This document shows positions 8,028-16,193 of a DNA stretch of 64,000 nucleotides, one piece after another. Position 1 is the first letter of the stretch; each line of letters begins with the position of its first letter. The DNA is from Bacteroides sp. AN502(2024) (GTDB taxonomy: Bacteria > Bacteroidota > Bacteroidia > Bacteroidales > Bacteroidaceae): the NCBI RefSeq assembly GCF_041227145.1, contig NZ_JBGFSP010000009.1, forward strand, positions 1 to 64,000, read 5' to 3'. Under the pieces are notes generated by a model. That model searched no databases. It was not told the DNA's origin and was given only the letters and a program-made list of their open reading frames with translations. The translations under genes and the position numbers were made by a program.

Positions 8028-8048
8028 CTTTTGTACGTTTCGTTTTCA
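8028..8048 (+). repeat. proposed prophage terminus
   Basis: CTTTTGTACGTTTCGTTTT followed by CA at 8047-8048. Reading inward the end is TGAAAACGAAACGTACAAAA, matching the TG/CA dinucleotide of Mu-type ends. The next bases, CGCCC at 8049-8053, would be the 5-bp target duplication if the other end is flanked by the same pentamer. Confidence 0.55.
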
Positions 8049-8098
8049 CGCCCATAGTAAAAGTGGTTGTTTCGTGGAATGTCGTGGCGTATCTCTGA

Positions 8099-9114
8099 CT
8101 ATCGGAATATTGACTGCATTTCCTTCGCAAATATTTGGTTGCCGTCACTGGGAAAATCGGAAACGGGTTCTTTGTATTTTGATTTATAGTATGTGTCGTC
8201 TATTCCCAGCAGGTTCATGATGTCTTTTCTCCATTTTCTCTGTCTGGTTTGTGCAGTGTTTCACCCATAAGGAAAATAAGATAGCATACACGAGCCTTTT
8301 CCCTCGGTCTTATTATCAGTTTGCCTTCGCACGGTTGCAGGTTCATGCTGGCGTAGAAGTCCAGTTCAGAAATGGCTTCGAACTGTTCACCGTTACATTT
8401 TTCGTAAACGGCTGACAAGAGTTTCATGGGAAAATAGGTGGGTGAGGGTGTCGGTGTGGCGGCCTCTTTTTCTTCCCCTTCCTTTTTCTTTTGGCCGGTC
8501 ATGTATTTTTCGAGGATTGCCAGCAGCGATCCGTCCAGTCTGTATATGTCTCCGCAGCGGTTTTTCAAGTATTGTAGGGCTTCCCGCCTTGCCTGTTCCT
8601 TCTGTGCATATAGTTCATCCAGCTTGGCTTTCTCCCTGTCGTATTCCCGTTTGCACTGCCCGTATCTTTTTTCCAGCCTTTCCTCTTCCTGACGATCATG
8701 TTCCCTAAAACCGACTGCCTCCAAAGAGCCGTTAGCTTCCATAAGTTCCCGGTAATATTCGTTTGTGATTTGCATTTGTCTTTCGATGTCCCGGTCATGA
8801 CATCTTTCATGCTGCCGGCAGATATGTTCAATATCGAGACGGTCGAAAAACTCCTTGCAGGTATTATACATTGAGATATTGTTTTCAATCTCCCGTTTCA
8901 GGCTGTTCAGCAATATGGAAAAGTGCGTACCCTCCGTTTCAAGCATGAGGCTGATAAGTGCCTTTTCAAAGGTCTGTGTGTCTTCATACTCTTTGTAAAA
9001 GTCATGAATAAACTTCTGCTTCTCAAAAGAGAGGCCGTCACCGGATGTTATTTCCGTATATGTCTTGTTGAGTTTCCCGTAGCGGGGTATCATTGAGGTT
9101 ATTCTTTCTTCCAT
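8099..9114 (-). pseudogene. RteC-like protein, 3' end frameshifted
   Basis: The first frame (MEERITSMIPRYGKLNKTYT) runs 299 aa with a long charged helical middle and a family-like C-terminal part (LDFYASMNLQPCEGKLIIRP). It stops abruptly at 8215 after KPDRENGEKTS. The neighbouring frame continues naturally as WRKDIMNLLGIDDTYYKSKY and EPVSDFPSDGNQIFAKEMQS to TAG at 8099. One A missing from the AGAGAAAATGG run near 8245 explains this. RteC proteins regulate excision of Bacteroides conjugative transposons and often neighbour tyrosine integrases, as here (13-bp gap). The family call rests on my reading of the C-terminal region. The prophage terminus lies about 50 bp past the restored stop. Confidence 0.58.
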
Positions 9115-9127
9115 GCTATTGTTGTGT

Positions 9128-10420
9128 TTACAGTTGGTTGAATTTGTTCATCGCATTGGCCTTGATGTCATCGGCAACGTCTATGTATGGTTTCATCGCC
9201 TTGTAGTCGCTGTGTCCCGTCCACTTCATCACCACTTGTGCGGGAATACCCAATGCCAAAGCGTTGCAGATGAATGTCCGTCTTCCGGCATGGGTTCCCA
9301 GCAGGGCGTATTTGGGTGTGACGGTGTCTATACGTTCATTTCCCTTGTAGTAAGTTTCCCTTACCGGGTCGTTGATTTCCGCAAGTTCCCCCAGTTCTTT
9401 CAAATAATCGTTCATCTTTTGGTTGCTGATGACCGGAAGTGCCTTGTGATCTTCAAAGTGTACGCTTTTGTATTTTTCCAGTATCGCCTTGCTGTGGTTG
9501 TTTAACTCTATGATAAGGCTGTCCGCTGTCTTGACGGTTGTCACTTCTATATGGTCGGGCTTGATGTCGCTCCGTTTGAGGTTGTACACGTCCGAATAGC
9601 GCAGCCCGCTGAAACAGCAGAACAGAAAAACGTCCCTTACCCGTTCGAGATACTGCTTGGTTTGGGGTATCTTGTAGTCTTTCAGTCTGTTCAGTTCCTC
9701 CCATGTGAGGAATATCACTTTTTTGGGTGTGTTTTTCAGCTTGGGCTTGAAGCTGTCATAAGCCATGTTCTGATTGTACCCTTTCTTGAAACTCCACCGC
9801 AGGAACCATTTCAGGAAGGCTATCTGCTTGCCTATGGTGCTGTTACGCATATCTTTCTTGTTACGCAGGAAGTCCACATAGTCATTCAGACCGTTCTCGG
9901 TGAACGTATCAAAGGAAAGTTCATCCCTGAACTCTTTCAGGTGGTTCTTTACCGCAGCGAATTTTTCGTAGGTTGCGTCTGTCCAGTCATTCTGTTTCCC
10001 GCATTCCCTTACAAACTCCTCGAACGCCTCCCAAAAGCTGATTTTAGGTCCTTCGGCTGTTTCCTGCTCTGTGACTGGTGCATCCTTCATCCTTGCATTG
10101 AAGCTGTCCTTTATCTGTGCGGGTGTGGGTAGTACGTTCTGTACTTCAAACTCTTTGAAGATGTTCTGTATCTCCGTATACTGTCTTAACAGGTCTGCAT
10201 TGATTTCGGATGCGCTTAGTTTCAGTTTGTTTGTGCATCCGTTCTTTACCCTTTGTTTGTCCGTATCCCATTTAGTAGCGTCAATGCGGTAGCCCGTTGT
10301 AAACTCTATACGCTGGCTTGCGAATATCACACGCATACGGATAGGCATATTCTCTGTGATTGGCACACCGTTTTTCTTCCGGCTTTCCAGTGCGAAAATG
10401 ATGTTTCTTTTGATATTCAT
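9128..10420 (-). CDS. tyrosine recombinase / integrase (430 aa)
   Basis: The start at 10418-10420 gives MNIKRNIIFALESRKKNGVP, the typical opening of Bacteroides integrases; the longer frame upstream is ignored. Domains: an N-terminal arm-binding part, a SAM-like core-binding domain (about 110-215, FWEAFEEFVRECGKQNDWTD), and a catalytic domain (about 225-425). Catalytic residues visible are Arg in FSGLRYSDVYNLK, His and Arg in GTHAGRRTF, His in KWTGHSDY, and Tyr in AMKPYIDV. It looks intact. It would integrate and excise a genetic element whose remaining genes are mostly gone here; the partner rteC-like gene is broken. ACACCCAAAAA occurs twice just upstream (about 10442-10466) and may be a binding site. 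Confidence 0.9.
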   Translation of the reverse strand: MNIKRNIIFALESRKKNGVPITENMPIRMRVIFASQRIEFTTGYRIDATKWDTDKQRVKNGCTNKLKLSASEINADLLRQYTEIQNIFKEFEVQNVLPTPAQIKDSFNARMKDAPVTEQETAEGPKISFWEAFEEFVRECGKQNDWTDATYEKFAAVKNHLKEFRDELSFDTFTENGLNDYVDFLRNKKDMRNSTIGKQIAFLKWFLRWSFKKGYNQNMAYDSFKPKLKNTPKKVIFLTWEELNRLKDYKIPQTKQYLERVRDVFLFCCFSGLRYSDVYNLKRSDIKPDHIEVTTVKTADSLIIELNNHSKAILEKYKSVHFEDHKALPVISNQKMNDYLKELGELAEINDPVRETYYKGNERIDTVTPKYALLGTHAGRRTFICNALALGIPAQVVMKWTGHSDYKAMKPYIDVADDIKANAMNKFNQL

Positions 10421-10630
10421 AATTGGGTGTGTTTGAAAATTGACACCCAAAAATACACCCAAAAAGTGAGATATGCAAAGATATTAAGAGATATTTTATT
10501 TTCTGTTTACTTTGTAATAACTTGGTAATTAACAATATATTACGAGTTTGTGATATTGTTTGAAATGATAGGTGATAGAACCTGTCTCTCCGCTGAACGA
10601 TCCGGACAAAAGCGGACAGTAAGCAGACAA

Positions 10631-10666
10631 GTCCCCACAAATTCAATGATTTGTGGGGCTTTTTTA
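10631..10666 (+). terminator. rho-independent terminator
   Basis: CCCCACAAAT (10633-10642) pairs perfectly with ATTTGTGGGG (10649-10658) and is followed by CTTTTTT. No obvious gene ends just before it, so it may belong to a lost gene or to an attachment region upstream of the integrase. Confidence 0.6.
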
Positions 10667-10747
10667 TCTCCTTGTGTCTGCCGCACACACGCCCGGCAGA
10701 AGGGTGGACAATCCAACAATCTGTTTCATTGTCAATTGATATTTTAG

Positions 10748-10870
10748 TGGTTGATCAAATGGTTATTTGATGCGGCTGAATGGAAAAGACGTACATACGA
10801 GGCGGAAAAGGTAAAAAGGGGAATCATTCGCGACGATTCTACTGTCATATACGAAGATTTTGTTGAATGA
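10748..10870 (+). pseudogene. short coding remnant, unknown
   Basis: Between an in-frame TAG at 10745-10747 and TGA at 10868-10870 the frame reads WLIKWLFDAAEWKRRTYEAE then KVKRGIIRDDSTVIYEDFVE. This has protein-like composition but no ATG. It looks like the C-terminal 40 residues of a lost gene. A GAAGGTGCGC...GACACACCTTC inverted repeat follows immediately. Family not recognised. Confidence 0.3.
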
Positions 10871-10925
10871 AGGTGCGCATTTTGACACACCTTCTAATAA
10901 TTTATAGCCTCTCGTTATTAAGTAA

Positions 10926-11150
10926 TTATATTTTCAATCCTTTTCGCTGCTTGTTTTCAACAGGTGTGTTTAGCCCTAACTTTTCTTTAATTTCCTGAAA
11001 TTTCTTCCTGAACCAATCGAGTATGGGGATTCCGTCAATGCACAGCCTGAATTTTCCTTTCTCCTGCGGGTTCTTCTCCACTGTTGCCGTTGAGTGCTCC
11101 GTCCAGAACTTCTCCTTGTATTCCTTTGCATAGCCGTAGAGGTATATACT
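10926..11150 (-). pseudogene. C-terminal fragment of a Bacteroides mobile-element protein
   Basis: The minus-strand frame ending TAA at 10926-10928 reads YGYAKEYKEKFWTEHSTATV, then KFRLCIDGIPILDWFRKKFQ and EIKEKLGLNTPVENK. There is no start codon, and the upstream part is replaced by the neighbouring pseudogene, whose stop is at 11159. A second, more degraded relative lies at 46516-46726 and also ends in a WF-x-x-KFQ-x-x-KEKLG motif. I associate this C-terminus with mobilisation or conjugation-related proteins of Bacteroides elements, without certainty as to which. Confidence 0.5.
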
Positions 11151-11158
11151 CTTTCATC

Positions 11159-11944
11159 TTACTTCATACTGATATTTCGTTTCATGTATGCCTGTGTTTT
11201 CGGACAATAAACCAAACATTTCAAGCATGTGACACAATGATAAACATTTACTATTTTGTCTCTTGAAACAGTTATGTCCTAGCAAACCCCGTTCAACACT
11301 TTTTGTGGGCATACATCCTTGCATATATTACAATTACCGCATTGCGACGACTTGATTTTGTATTTCATTATTGATATTGGGGCATTTGTCAGGACTGTGC
11401 CAAGGCATTGTACTGCTCCATATTCAGTCGTGATGAACAGGTTGTTTTTACCAATATAACCAATACCGCTAAGTACGGCAATGGTTTTATGTGGTAGAAC
11501 GGATGTTTTTGTTGTGAAGTCAAATGTATTCTCTGTTATCAAGGTATTGTCTGACTGTGATAATGCTTTGTAACCTTTTCTGACAAGTCGGTCAGCCAGT
11601 TTATCCGCAATCAGTCCCGCATGGTTTTCTGTCTGTGCATATTCATCGTTGAGAGTATGCACATAATGGGGACTATCATACACAGTTTTGATAAATTGCG
11701 GATTTATGGCAATTCCTATCAGTATGGCATACGGCAGTCCCCTGTTCTGTCGTGTATACCAATCAGGGTATATGTAACGATACACTCTATTCAATTCGTG
11801 ATATAACCCTTTGAATTGAAACACTGCATATTCTCCGGCTTCTATTTCATAAGTAAAGAAACCATTTGGTACACTGAATGATGTTGGGACAGTTATCCCC
11901 ACCATGAAACGGCTTAGTTGTTTGTCAAAGTATATCGTAACCAT
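11159..11944 (-). pseudogene. GyrI-like / QueG-like chimeric gene with in-frame TAG
   Basis: The first about 55 residues (FTYEIEAGEYAVFQFKGLYH, ELNRVYRYIYPDWY) match the end of an AraC/GyrI-type effector-binding domain. From about residue 65 the protein switches to an epoxyqueuosine-reductase-like fold (VLSGIGYIGKNNLF, GTVLTNAPI). That part ends in a first ferredoxin motif, CGNCNICKDVCP. TAG at 11279-11281 then stops the frame. Read through, the same frame supplies a second cluster, CVTCLKCLVYCP, and runs to TAA at 11159-11161. A full double [4Fe-4S] domain is thus split by one amber codon. The N-terminal fusion suggests an earlier deletion joined two genes. It is probably non-functional, or the TAG is a miscall. 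Confidence 0.68.
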
Positions 11945-12099
11945 TTTATTATATTTGCAAAAGCGTATTGAGCTTATTGTATACTCATCTTAAATATATT
12001 TTCTTGGAGCTAAGTTTTCCAATTGACATTATATACGACTCATATTCTTTTTATCCTATTATGCCAATTCCGACTCATACAGTTATTTTTACGGGAAAT

Positions 12100-13593
12100 T
12101 TACTGTTTATTCTTTATTTCAGTTAATCTATATTTCTGTTTGGGATGCTTTGGCTGATTTGGGTATAGCCGTTCTATCACCCCAATTTCCAATGCCGGGG
12201 TAATGTAGCTTTCACGGAAATATTTTAAATCTCTGATGCCACATAATTCAGCAATTTCTTTCATGGTCATGTAAGAATCGCTCATTTTCCGTATCAGTAA
12301 CTCTACTTGGGGGTGCTTAAGGGGTGCTTGAGTGACTCTTAGGGTGGCATCACCCCCTAAGTCTTCTTTTACAGCCTCTTGTTCATGAGTAACTAATTCA
12401 TAAGTTGGACGTTTGAATGTTACAATAACGAAGCCTCCGTCCCATCGCCATACGGGTTCTTCTACGCCTTGCTCACGACAGGCATCCATGATGCGCTTGG
12501 CTCCCGAACCCCAACTTTCCAGATAGGTGGATTTGTAGAGGGCTTCGGCAATCTTAAGATTGTATGGATATGACTCATGTGGCTCTTTGATTGATTCTGG
12601 TGTAATCTGTGGAGGGAAGATTCCCGGATTCGCAATTTCTATGCGGTCATCGTAGATTGCAATGCTGTTAGTCAGGTTATACTTTTCCCATTGACGGTGG
12701 CAAAGCGAGTTTATAAGAGCTTCCCTCAAAGCCTTGTATGGCACTTCAAGATGTTCCTCTCGCTGCAAGCTATGATTTGTTATCTTACCGCCAAGATTAA
12801 GATGTTTGAAGAAAAATGCCATGCCGGCATCGAGGAGGTCGAAAAAGCCACCCTCAACACGCTGGTTGTCAATAAACTCATTTTTGTCAGTTCCCACGAA
12901 ACGAGCCATTCTCAACCTGAACTGCGGAAATTCATCTATATTATCGGAAAACAACATCGCTGCACCGTTGGTCGGCACACCGTTCTTCAAAAGTTTCCAT
13001 TTAGCTAAAGTGTCTTCAATTGAAGTGCTCATGGCACTTGCCGGAATACGTCCACTTTCTACACCAAGACGTATGCAGCCTCGGATATGTTTTTCATTCA
13101 AATCCGCAAAAGTGATACTATCTGCCATTTGACTTTCCCATGAATAAATCTGAGGCTGATGCGCACGAATACGCTCGTCATACATATCCTGCGGCATGAC
13201 TTTCATAGTGCTCTCGACTTTATAATAAGGACACCCATGAAAGGTATGCGGACGCTCGCCCCATACCCTGCCGTCAAAGTGCATTGCAATGACCTTATTA
13301 CCCGGATACTCCGGGACATCAACATAATTGACATGGACATCAACCGCCGGTTCCAGTCCCGCCAAAGACTGAGCTATCTCCTGCTATGTCTTGTCAGTCA
13401 CTTCCTGCCCGATAATTTTCAAAGATTTTGGCGCGACTCCAAATATCAGCCAACCGCCTTCAGTGTTGAGAAACGCACATGCCGAGTGCATACCGTCTTT
13501 CAACTCGCCGGTAGTCTTCTTCAGCCCCAAAGTCTGCGACTCGTCGGAAGCAATGAGTTTCTTTATATCGTCAATAGTCATAATCATAATCAT
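12100..13593 (-). pseudogene. AlbA_2 (Schlafen-like) / RecG-like ATP-binding protein with in-frame TAG
   Basis: The N-terminal part (MIMIMTIDDIKKLIASDESQ, FLNTEGGWLIFGVAPKS) is an AlbA_2 domain. It ends at TAG 13384-13386. The same frame continues QEIAQSLAGLEPAVDVHVNY without a break to the HATPase-like C-terminal domain (EVPYKALREALINSLCHRQW, DDRIEIANPGIFPP, ESWGSGAKRIMDACREQG) and a final winged helix. The whole is about 498 codons, normal for these putative transcriptional regulators or 'RecG-like helicases', which are not true helicases. The ORF after the TAG begins with TTG only, so independent translation is doubtful. CAG (Gln) to TAG is one base change. Confidence 0.75.
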
Positions 13594-13683
13594 TTTTTGA
13601 GGGAGATAATAGATTGTATATTGTCATCCACATATTGGATAAACTTTTTATTTTTAGTCGTTACTTTCATTTATGTGTATGAT

Positions 13684-14180
13684 TTAGGAATATCGGCTCA
13701 TAAACAAATCTATTGCCAAATCTACGAGCAAAGACATTCCATGCGTCTGGTTTTTTTCGTCATCTGTCCGGGCTTGTTTCAGAACCACTTTTGTGATGAA
13801 TTCATTGGCATAATGGAACATCTTTGCTGTTGGATTTGTAACTTTCTGTCCAGACAAAGAGTCGTTAATAGCCTTGCATACAATCAAGGTATCAGCGGCT
13901 TGCTCATATAAAGGATTGCTTGGGTCGCAGATTTGTGCAATCTTAATCGAATAGCCGACCTTATCCGCTCCAATGCGAGCCGGGTAATTGGTTGATGTTT
14001 GTCTGTCAGGTAATTATCTTTATCGGACGCGGGACGTATTACCGCTTTTACCGTAAAGAGAGAGATTTGTCGCTTGAACAACAGGAATATATTCGTAGGA
14101 TTTTCGTCAGAAAAGAATACCGGAGGAACCTACATCCGATTCCTACACAAAAGAATATATTTATGATAATTATCTGCCAT
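13684..14180 (-). pseudogene. unrecognised gene with in-frame TAG and a frameshift
   Basis: ATG at 14178-14180 reads MADNYHKYILLCRNRM, then TAG (14130-14132). The same frame continues VPPVFFSDENPTNIFLLFKR and VIRPASDKDNYLTDKHQPIT. Near 13983 the coding sense moves by one base to ARIGADKVGYSIKIAQICDP, LIVCKAINDSLSGQKVTNPT and GMSLLVDLAIDLFM, ending TAA at 13684-13686. The repaired protein would be about 164 aa. I do not recognise the family; a phage-defence or regulatory role would be pure speculation. An iteron-like block lies directly upstream. Confidence 0.5.
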
Positions 14181-14273
14181 CTGCAACAATTTCGTTGTAT
14201 CTAATTGAAATATAATGGCTTATGGTGTTGCAGATACCTGTTGCAGATATGTTGCAGGTCAAGTATCTGCAAC
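14178..14273 (-). promoter_or_regulatory. iteron-like block A upstream of the broken gene
   Basis: Contains TTGCAGATA at 14228-14236 and 14241-14249, TTGCAGG at 14252, and the inverted TATCTGCAA at 14264-14272, ending at TTGCAGATGGCAGAT over the ATG. Read on the minus strand it aligns along about 95 bp with block B at 16194-16294 (plus strand). The shared core is ATCTGCAACAGGTATCTGCA. Confidence 0.55.
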
Positions 14274-14380
14274 ACTTCTGTTTTAGCTCATGATGGTCTG
14301 ACAACATGATAAACTACTCTTTCAATCTCACAAGTAAACTCGTATGCTTTGCTATTTTGTATTTGTTACTTCAGCGAACC

Positions 14381-14515
14381 ACTTTGTTTCAATATGGTGG
14401 AACACTTTGTTTCAACACGGTGAACACTTTGTTTCAAGGCGCGAAACACTTTGTTTCAACACGGTGAACACTTTGTTTCAAGGCGCGAAACACTTTGTTT
14501 CAAGGCGCAAGGCGC
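14381..14515 (+). repeat. 22-bp tandem array, six copies
   Basis: ACTTTGTTTCAA recurs at 14381, 14404, 14426, 14448, 14470 and 14492, a 22-23 bp period. The linkers mostly alternate between CACGGTGAAC and GGCGCGAAAC. Repeat plus linker are both conserved, so this is a minisatellite and not a CRISPR array. It ends in GGCGCAAGGCGCAAAAAG just before the IS3 element. Confidence 0.8.
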
Positions 14516-14539
14516 AAAAAGTGACTTATACTAGAAATG

Positions 14540-14643
14540 GTTGTCACTTTTAGAGGCTAGTTACTAAATAAGTTGTCACATTCTGTTATTCATAACTAAA
14601 ACAGTTGTTAGTTTCTTCCCTTTGCTCCTAAGATAGTTGTCAT
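14540..14643 (+). repeat. 32-bp periodic GTTGTCA repeats inside the IS left end
   Basis: GTTGTCAC (14540), GTTGTCAC (14572), GTTGTTAG (14604) and GTTGTCAT (14636) are spaced exactly 32 bp apart. Each of the last three is preceded by a CTAA-like A-rich stretch (CTAAATAA, CTAAAACA, CTAAGATA). The intervening bases differ. Possible multiple transposase-binding sites. Confidence 0.6.
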
Positions 14644-14693
14644 ACGTAAAAACAATGGACAAATCTGAGTGTGCTCGGGCTCTCGGTAAAAGT

Positions 14694-14716
14694 CAATAGG
14701 GTTCGACACCCTATTG
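14694..14716 (-). terminator. probable terminator after IS3 orfB
   Basis: CAATAGGG (14694-14701) and CCCTATTG (14709-14716) form an 8-bp stem with a 7-base loop TTCGACA. On the minus strand, the direction of orfB, it is followed by a short T-rich stretch. Confidence 0.45.
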
Positions 14717-14798
14717 GCTTTTGTGAGACAATGGCTTAAACCGTCATGTCCCGGGTTCTCGGTATCGCAAATATAGTATTTATTTATCATATGGAACC

Positions 14799-15641
14799 TT
14801 ATTTTTTCCACAATGATTTTCCCGGCACCTCTCCATGATATACGTCCATGGGTTTTTTCATACCTATGCTCATATGCGGTCGTCCATTATTATAGAAGTC
14901 AATCATTCGCGTAATCTGCTCCCGTGCCATCTCTTTATCCCTGAACAGCGACATGCCGTATATCCATTCCGTTTTCAGGATGCCATTCATCCTTTCTGCT
15001 ACCGCATTGTCCGTCGGGTTGTAATCTTCAGTCATGCTCACACGTATATGATGAGTGACCAGTGTGTCGATATAGGCATCGCAGGCATACTGTACCCCCC
15101 GGTCGGAATGGTGGATTGTGCCGCAAAGATTGCCACCTCCAGCCTCATTGATGGCCTGTTCCAGTGCCTGTAGCGTATATTCGGCATGCAAACTGGGAGA
15201 GAGCACCCATCCTAAAACGGCATGTGAGTACATGTCCGTTACAAGATGGAGGTAGCATACGCCACCTTCAATCCAGATGTAAGTGATGTCACATACCCAG
15301 ATATGGTTCGGGTATTGTGCCGTTACCCCCTTGATCAGATTCGGATACTTCTTGTAAAGATGGTGGGAGTCCGTCGTATGCCTGGGTTTCTTCGGGGGCA
15401 GCATAAGGCGTTCCGAACGCAGCAGATGAAGGAAGGCATCCCGCCCTCCGGTTATCTCGCTTCCATAAAGGGAGCGGAGCTCATGGTATAATTTCAAACC
15501 ACCGATGCCCGGAGCCTTTGAGCGGTAGAAGAAGACGGCATCCAAGATGGCTGTTCTGATCTGATGACGCGACAAAAGATTTTTTTTCTTTTTGTAATAG
15601 GCCTGGGAAGACATGCCAAACAGTCCGCAAAGGGTTTTCAC
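14799..15641 (-). CDS. IS3-family transposase OrfB (DDE, 280 aa)
   Basis: The integrase core has the DDE triad in expected contexts: D in IWVCDITYIWIEGG, D in IHHSDRGVQYACDA, and E in NAVAERMNGILKTEWIYGMS. An N-terminal HTH_21-like part (ILDAVFFYRSKAPGIGGLKL) precedes it. A GTG start is used for the free frame at 15641. However, the frame stays open upstream through the A-run in orfA (reading KRWCQIVTGLREEF), so the active transposase is probably an OrfAB fusion made by ribosomal frameshifting. It appears intact. Confidence 0.9.
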   Translation of the reverse strand: MKTLCGLFGMSSQAYYKKKKNLLSRHQIRTAILDAVFFYRSKAPGIGGLKLYHELRSLYGSEITGGRDAFLHLLRSERLMLPPKKPRHTTDSHHLYKKYPNLIKGVTAQYPNHIWVCDITYIWIEGGVCYLHLVTDMYSHAVLGWVLSPSLHAEYTLQALEQAINEAGGGNLCGTIHHSDRGVQYACDAYIDTLVTHHIRVSMTEDYNPTDNAVAERMNGILKTEWIYGMSLFRDKEMAREQITRMIDFYNNGRPHMSIGMKKPMDVYHGEVPGKSLWKK

Positions 15642-15676
15642 ACTGATGTGAGGAAACTCTTCACGAAGGCCGGTGA

Positions 15677-16054
15677 CTATTTGGCACCATCTTTTTTTAA
15701 GATGGAAATCCCTTCTTCTCTTTCTGTGAGTTCAATCAGTCTTTCAAAGGCATGGGAACGAAGTTTTTCAAGTTCCAAAGCCTTTCTCAGACGCAAATTT
15801 TCCGCTTCAAGAAGTTCTTCTTTAGATTTTGATTTTGGATTCTTTTTCATTTGAAGATCTGACAGAAGTTCGGGGGACAAAGATAAGGAATCCGAATCAA
15901 TTGCATAACACTTTTGCCAACGCAGAATATAAGTATGGTTGGGTAAACCCCATTTCTTGGCAGTAGCAAACATTGACAAACCGCTACTGAAGTAATCACG
16001 GAGAACTTCCAATTTGAAAGTCTCAGAATAAATCTTACGAGATAATTTAGACAT
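15677..16054 (-). CDS. IS3-family OrfA, HTH protein (125 aa)
   Basis: It begins MSKLSRKIYSETFKLEVLRD, with an HTH_Tnp_1-type helix-turn-helix, then a Glu/Lys/Leu-rich helix (KEELLEAENLRLRKALELEK) serving as a leucine zipper. A run of seven A residues (minus strand, 15692-15698) precedes GATGG near its 3' end, the classic slippery site for the frameshift into orfB. Stop TAG at 15677-15679. It binds IS ends and regulates transposition in related elements. Confidence 0.88.
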   Translation of the reverse strand: MSKLSRKIYSETFKLEVLRDYFSSGLSMFATAKKWGLPNHTYILRWQKCYAIDSDSLSLSPELLSDLQMKKNPKSKSKEELLEAENLRLRKALELEKLRSHAFERLIELTEREEGISILKKDGAK

Positions 16055-16193
16055 AATTTTTCTTTTTTTATGTCTCTAAAAAGGTGTCAACCTAAATCCG
16101 TATAAGACAAAGTGTTTGAATACTTGTTTTGCACTACATAAACATTGTGCGGTGTGCAGGCAAACTGTACTAATCCGGTATTTGAATAGTATG

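Larger units (their letters stand above)
1..8048. mobile_element. Mu-like transposable prophage, one end (rest lies left of window)
   Basis: A block of phage early genes on the minus strand (transposase, MuB-type ATPase, GemA-like, DUF3164-like and small proteins) faces a plus-strand helix-turn-helix repressor. This is the usual arrangement at the regulatory end of Mu-like phages. Past the repressor is about 770 bp of noncoding DNA with three copies of a GTACGTTTCGTTT motif. The outermost copy ends in CA at 8047-8048, so the inward-reading terminus would begin TGAAAACGAAACGTAC, which fits the TG...CA rule for Mu-type ends. The structural genes and the other end are outside the window. Bacteroides 'hankyphage' is the obvious relative, but that link is inferred from gene content only. 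Confidence 0.8.
14539..16092 (-). mobile_element. IS3-family insertion sequence
   Basis: An orfA/orfB pair on the minus strand sits between imperfect inverted ends: GGTTGTCACTTTTAGAGGC at the left and, reading inward from the right, GGTTGACACCTTTTTAGAGAC. Total about 1.55 kb, a little long for IS3 because about 250 bp of noncoding DNA with 32-bp periodic repeats separates orfB from the left end. I could not see a clean target duplication, so the exact ends are uncertain by a few bases. Confidence 0.75.

Noticed and set aside
10420..10470. Integrase attachment site at the ACACCCAAAAA repeats
   Set aside because: Only two short copies, no second junction in the window to compare with, so it stays a possible binding site only.
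11279..14132. Genuine recoding of TAG in this genome
   Set aside because: Genes such as fecR (18305) and GH89 (37380) stop normally at TAG, and one affected gene also carries a frameshift.
14344..14553. 69-aa open frame over the tandem array
   Set aside because: Its repeated NTLFQ/HFVSRR sequence is just the 22-bp minisatellite translated.
14381..14643. CRISPR array
   Set aside because: In the first array both repeat and linker are conserved; in the second the repeat is only about 7-15 bp. No cas genes are nearby.
14694..14716. tRNA or tmRNA T-arm (GGGTTCGACACCC)
   Set aside because: No acceptor, D or anticodon arms fit around it; it works better as a simple hairpin after IS3 orfB.
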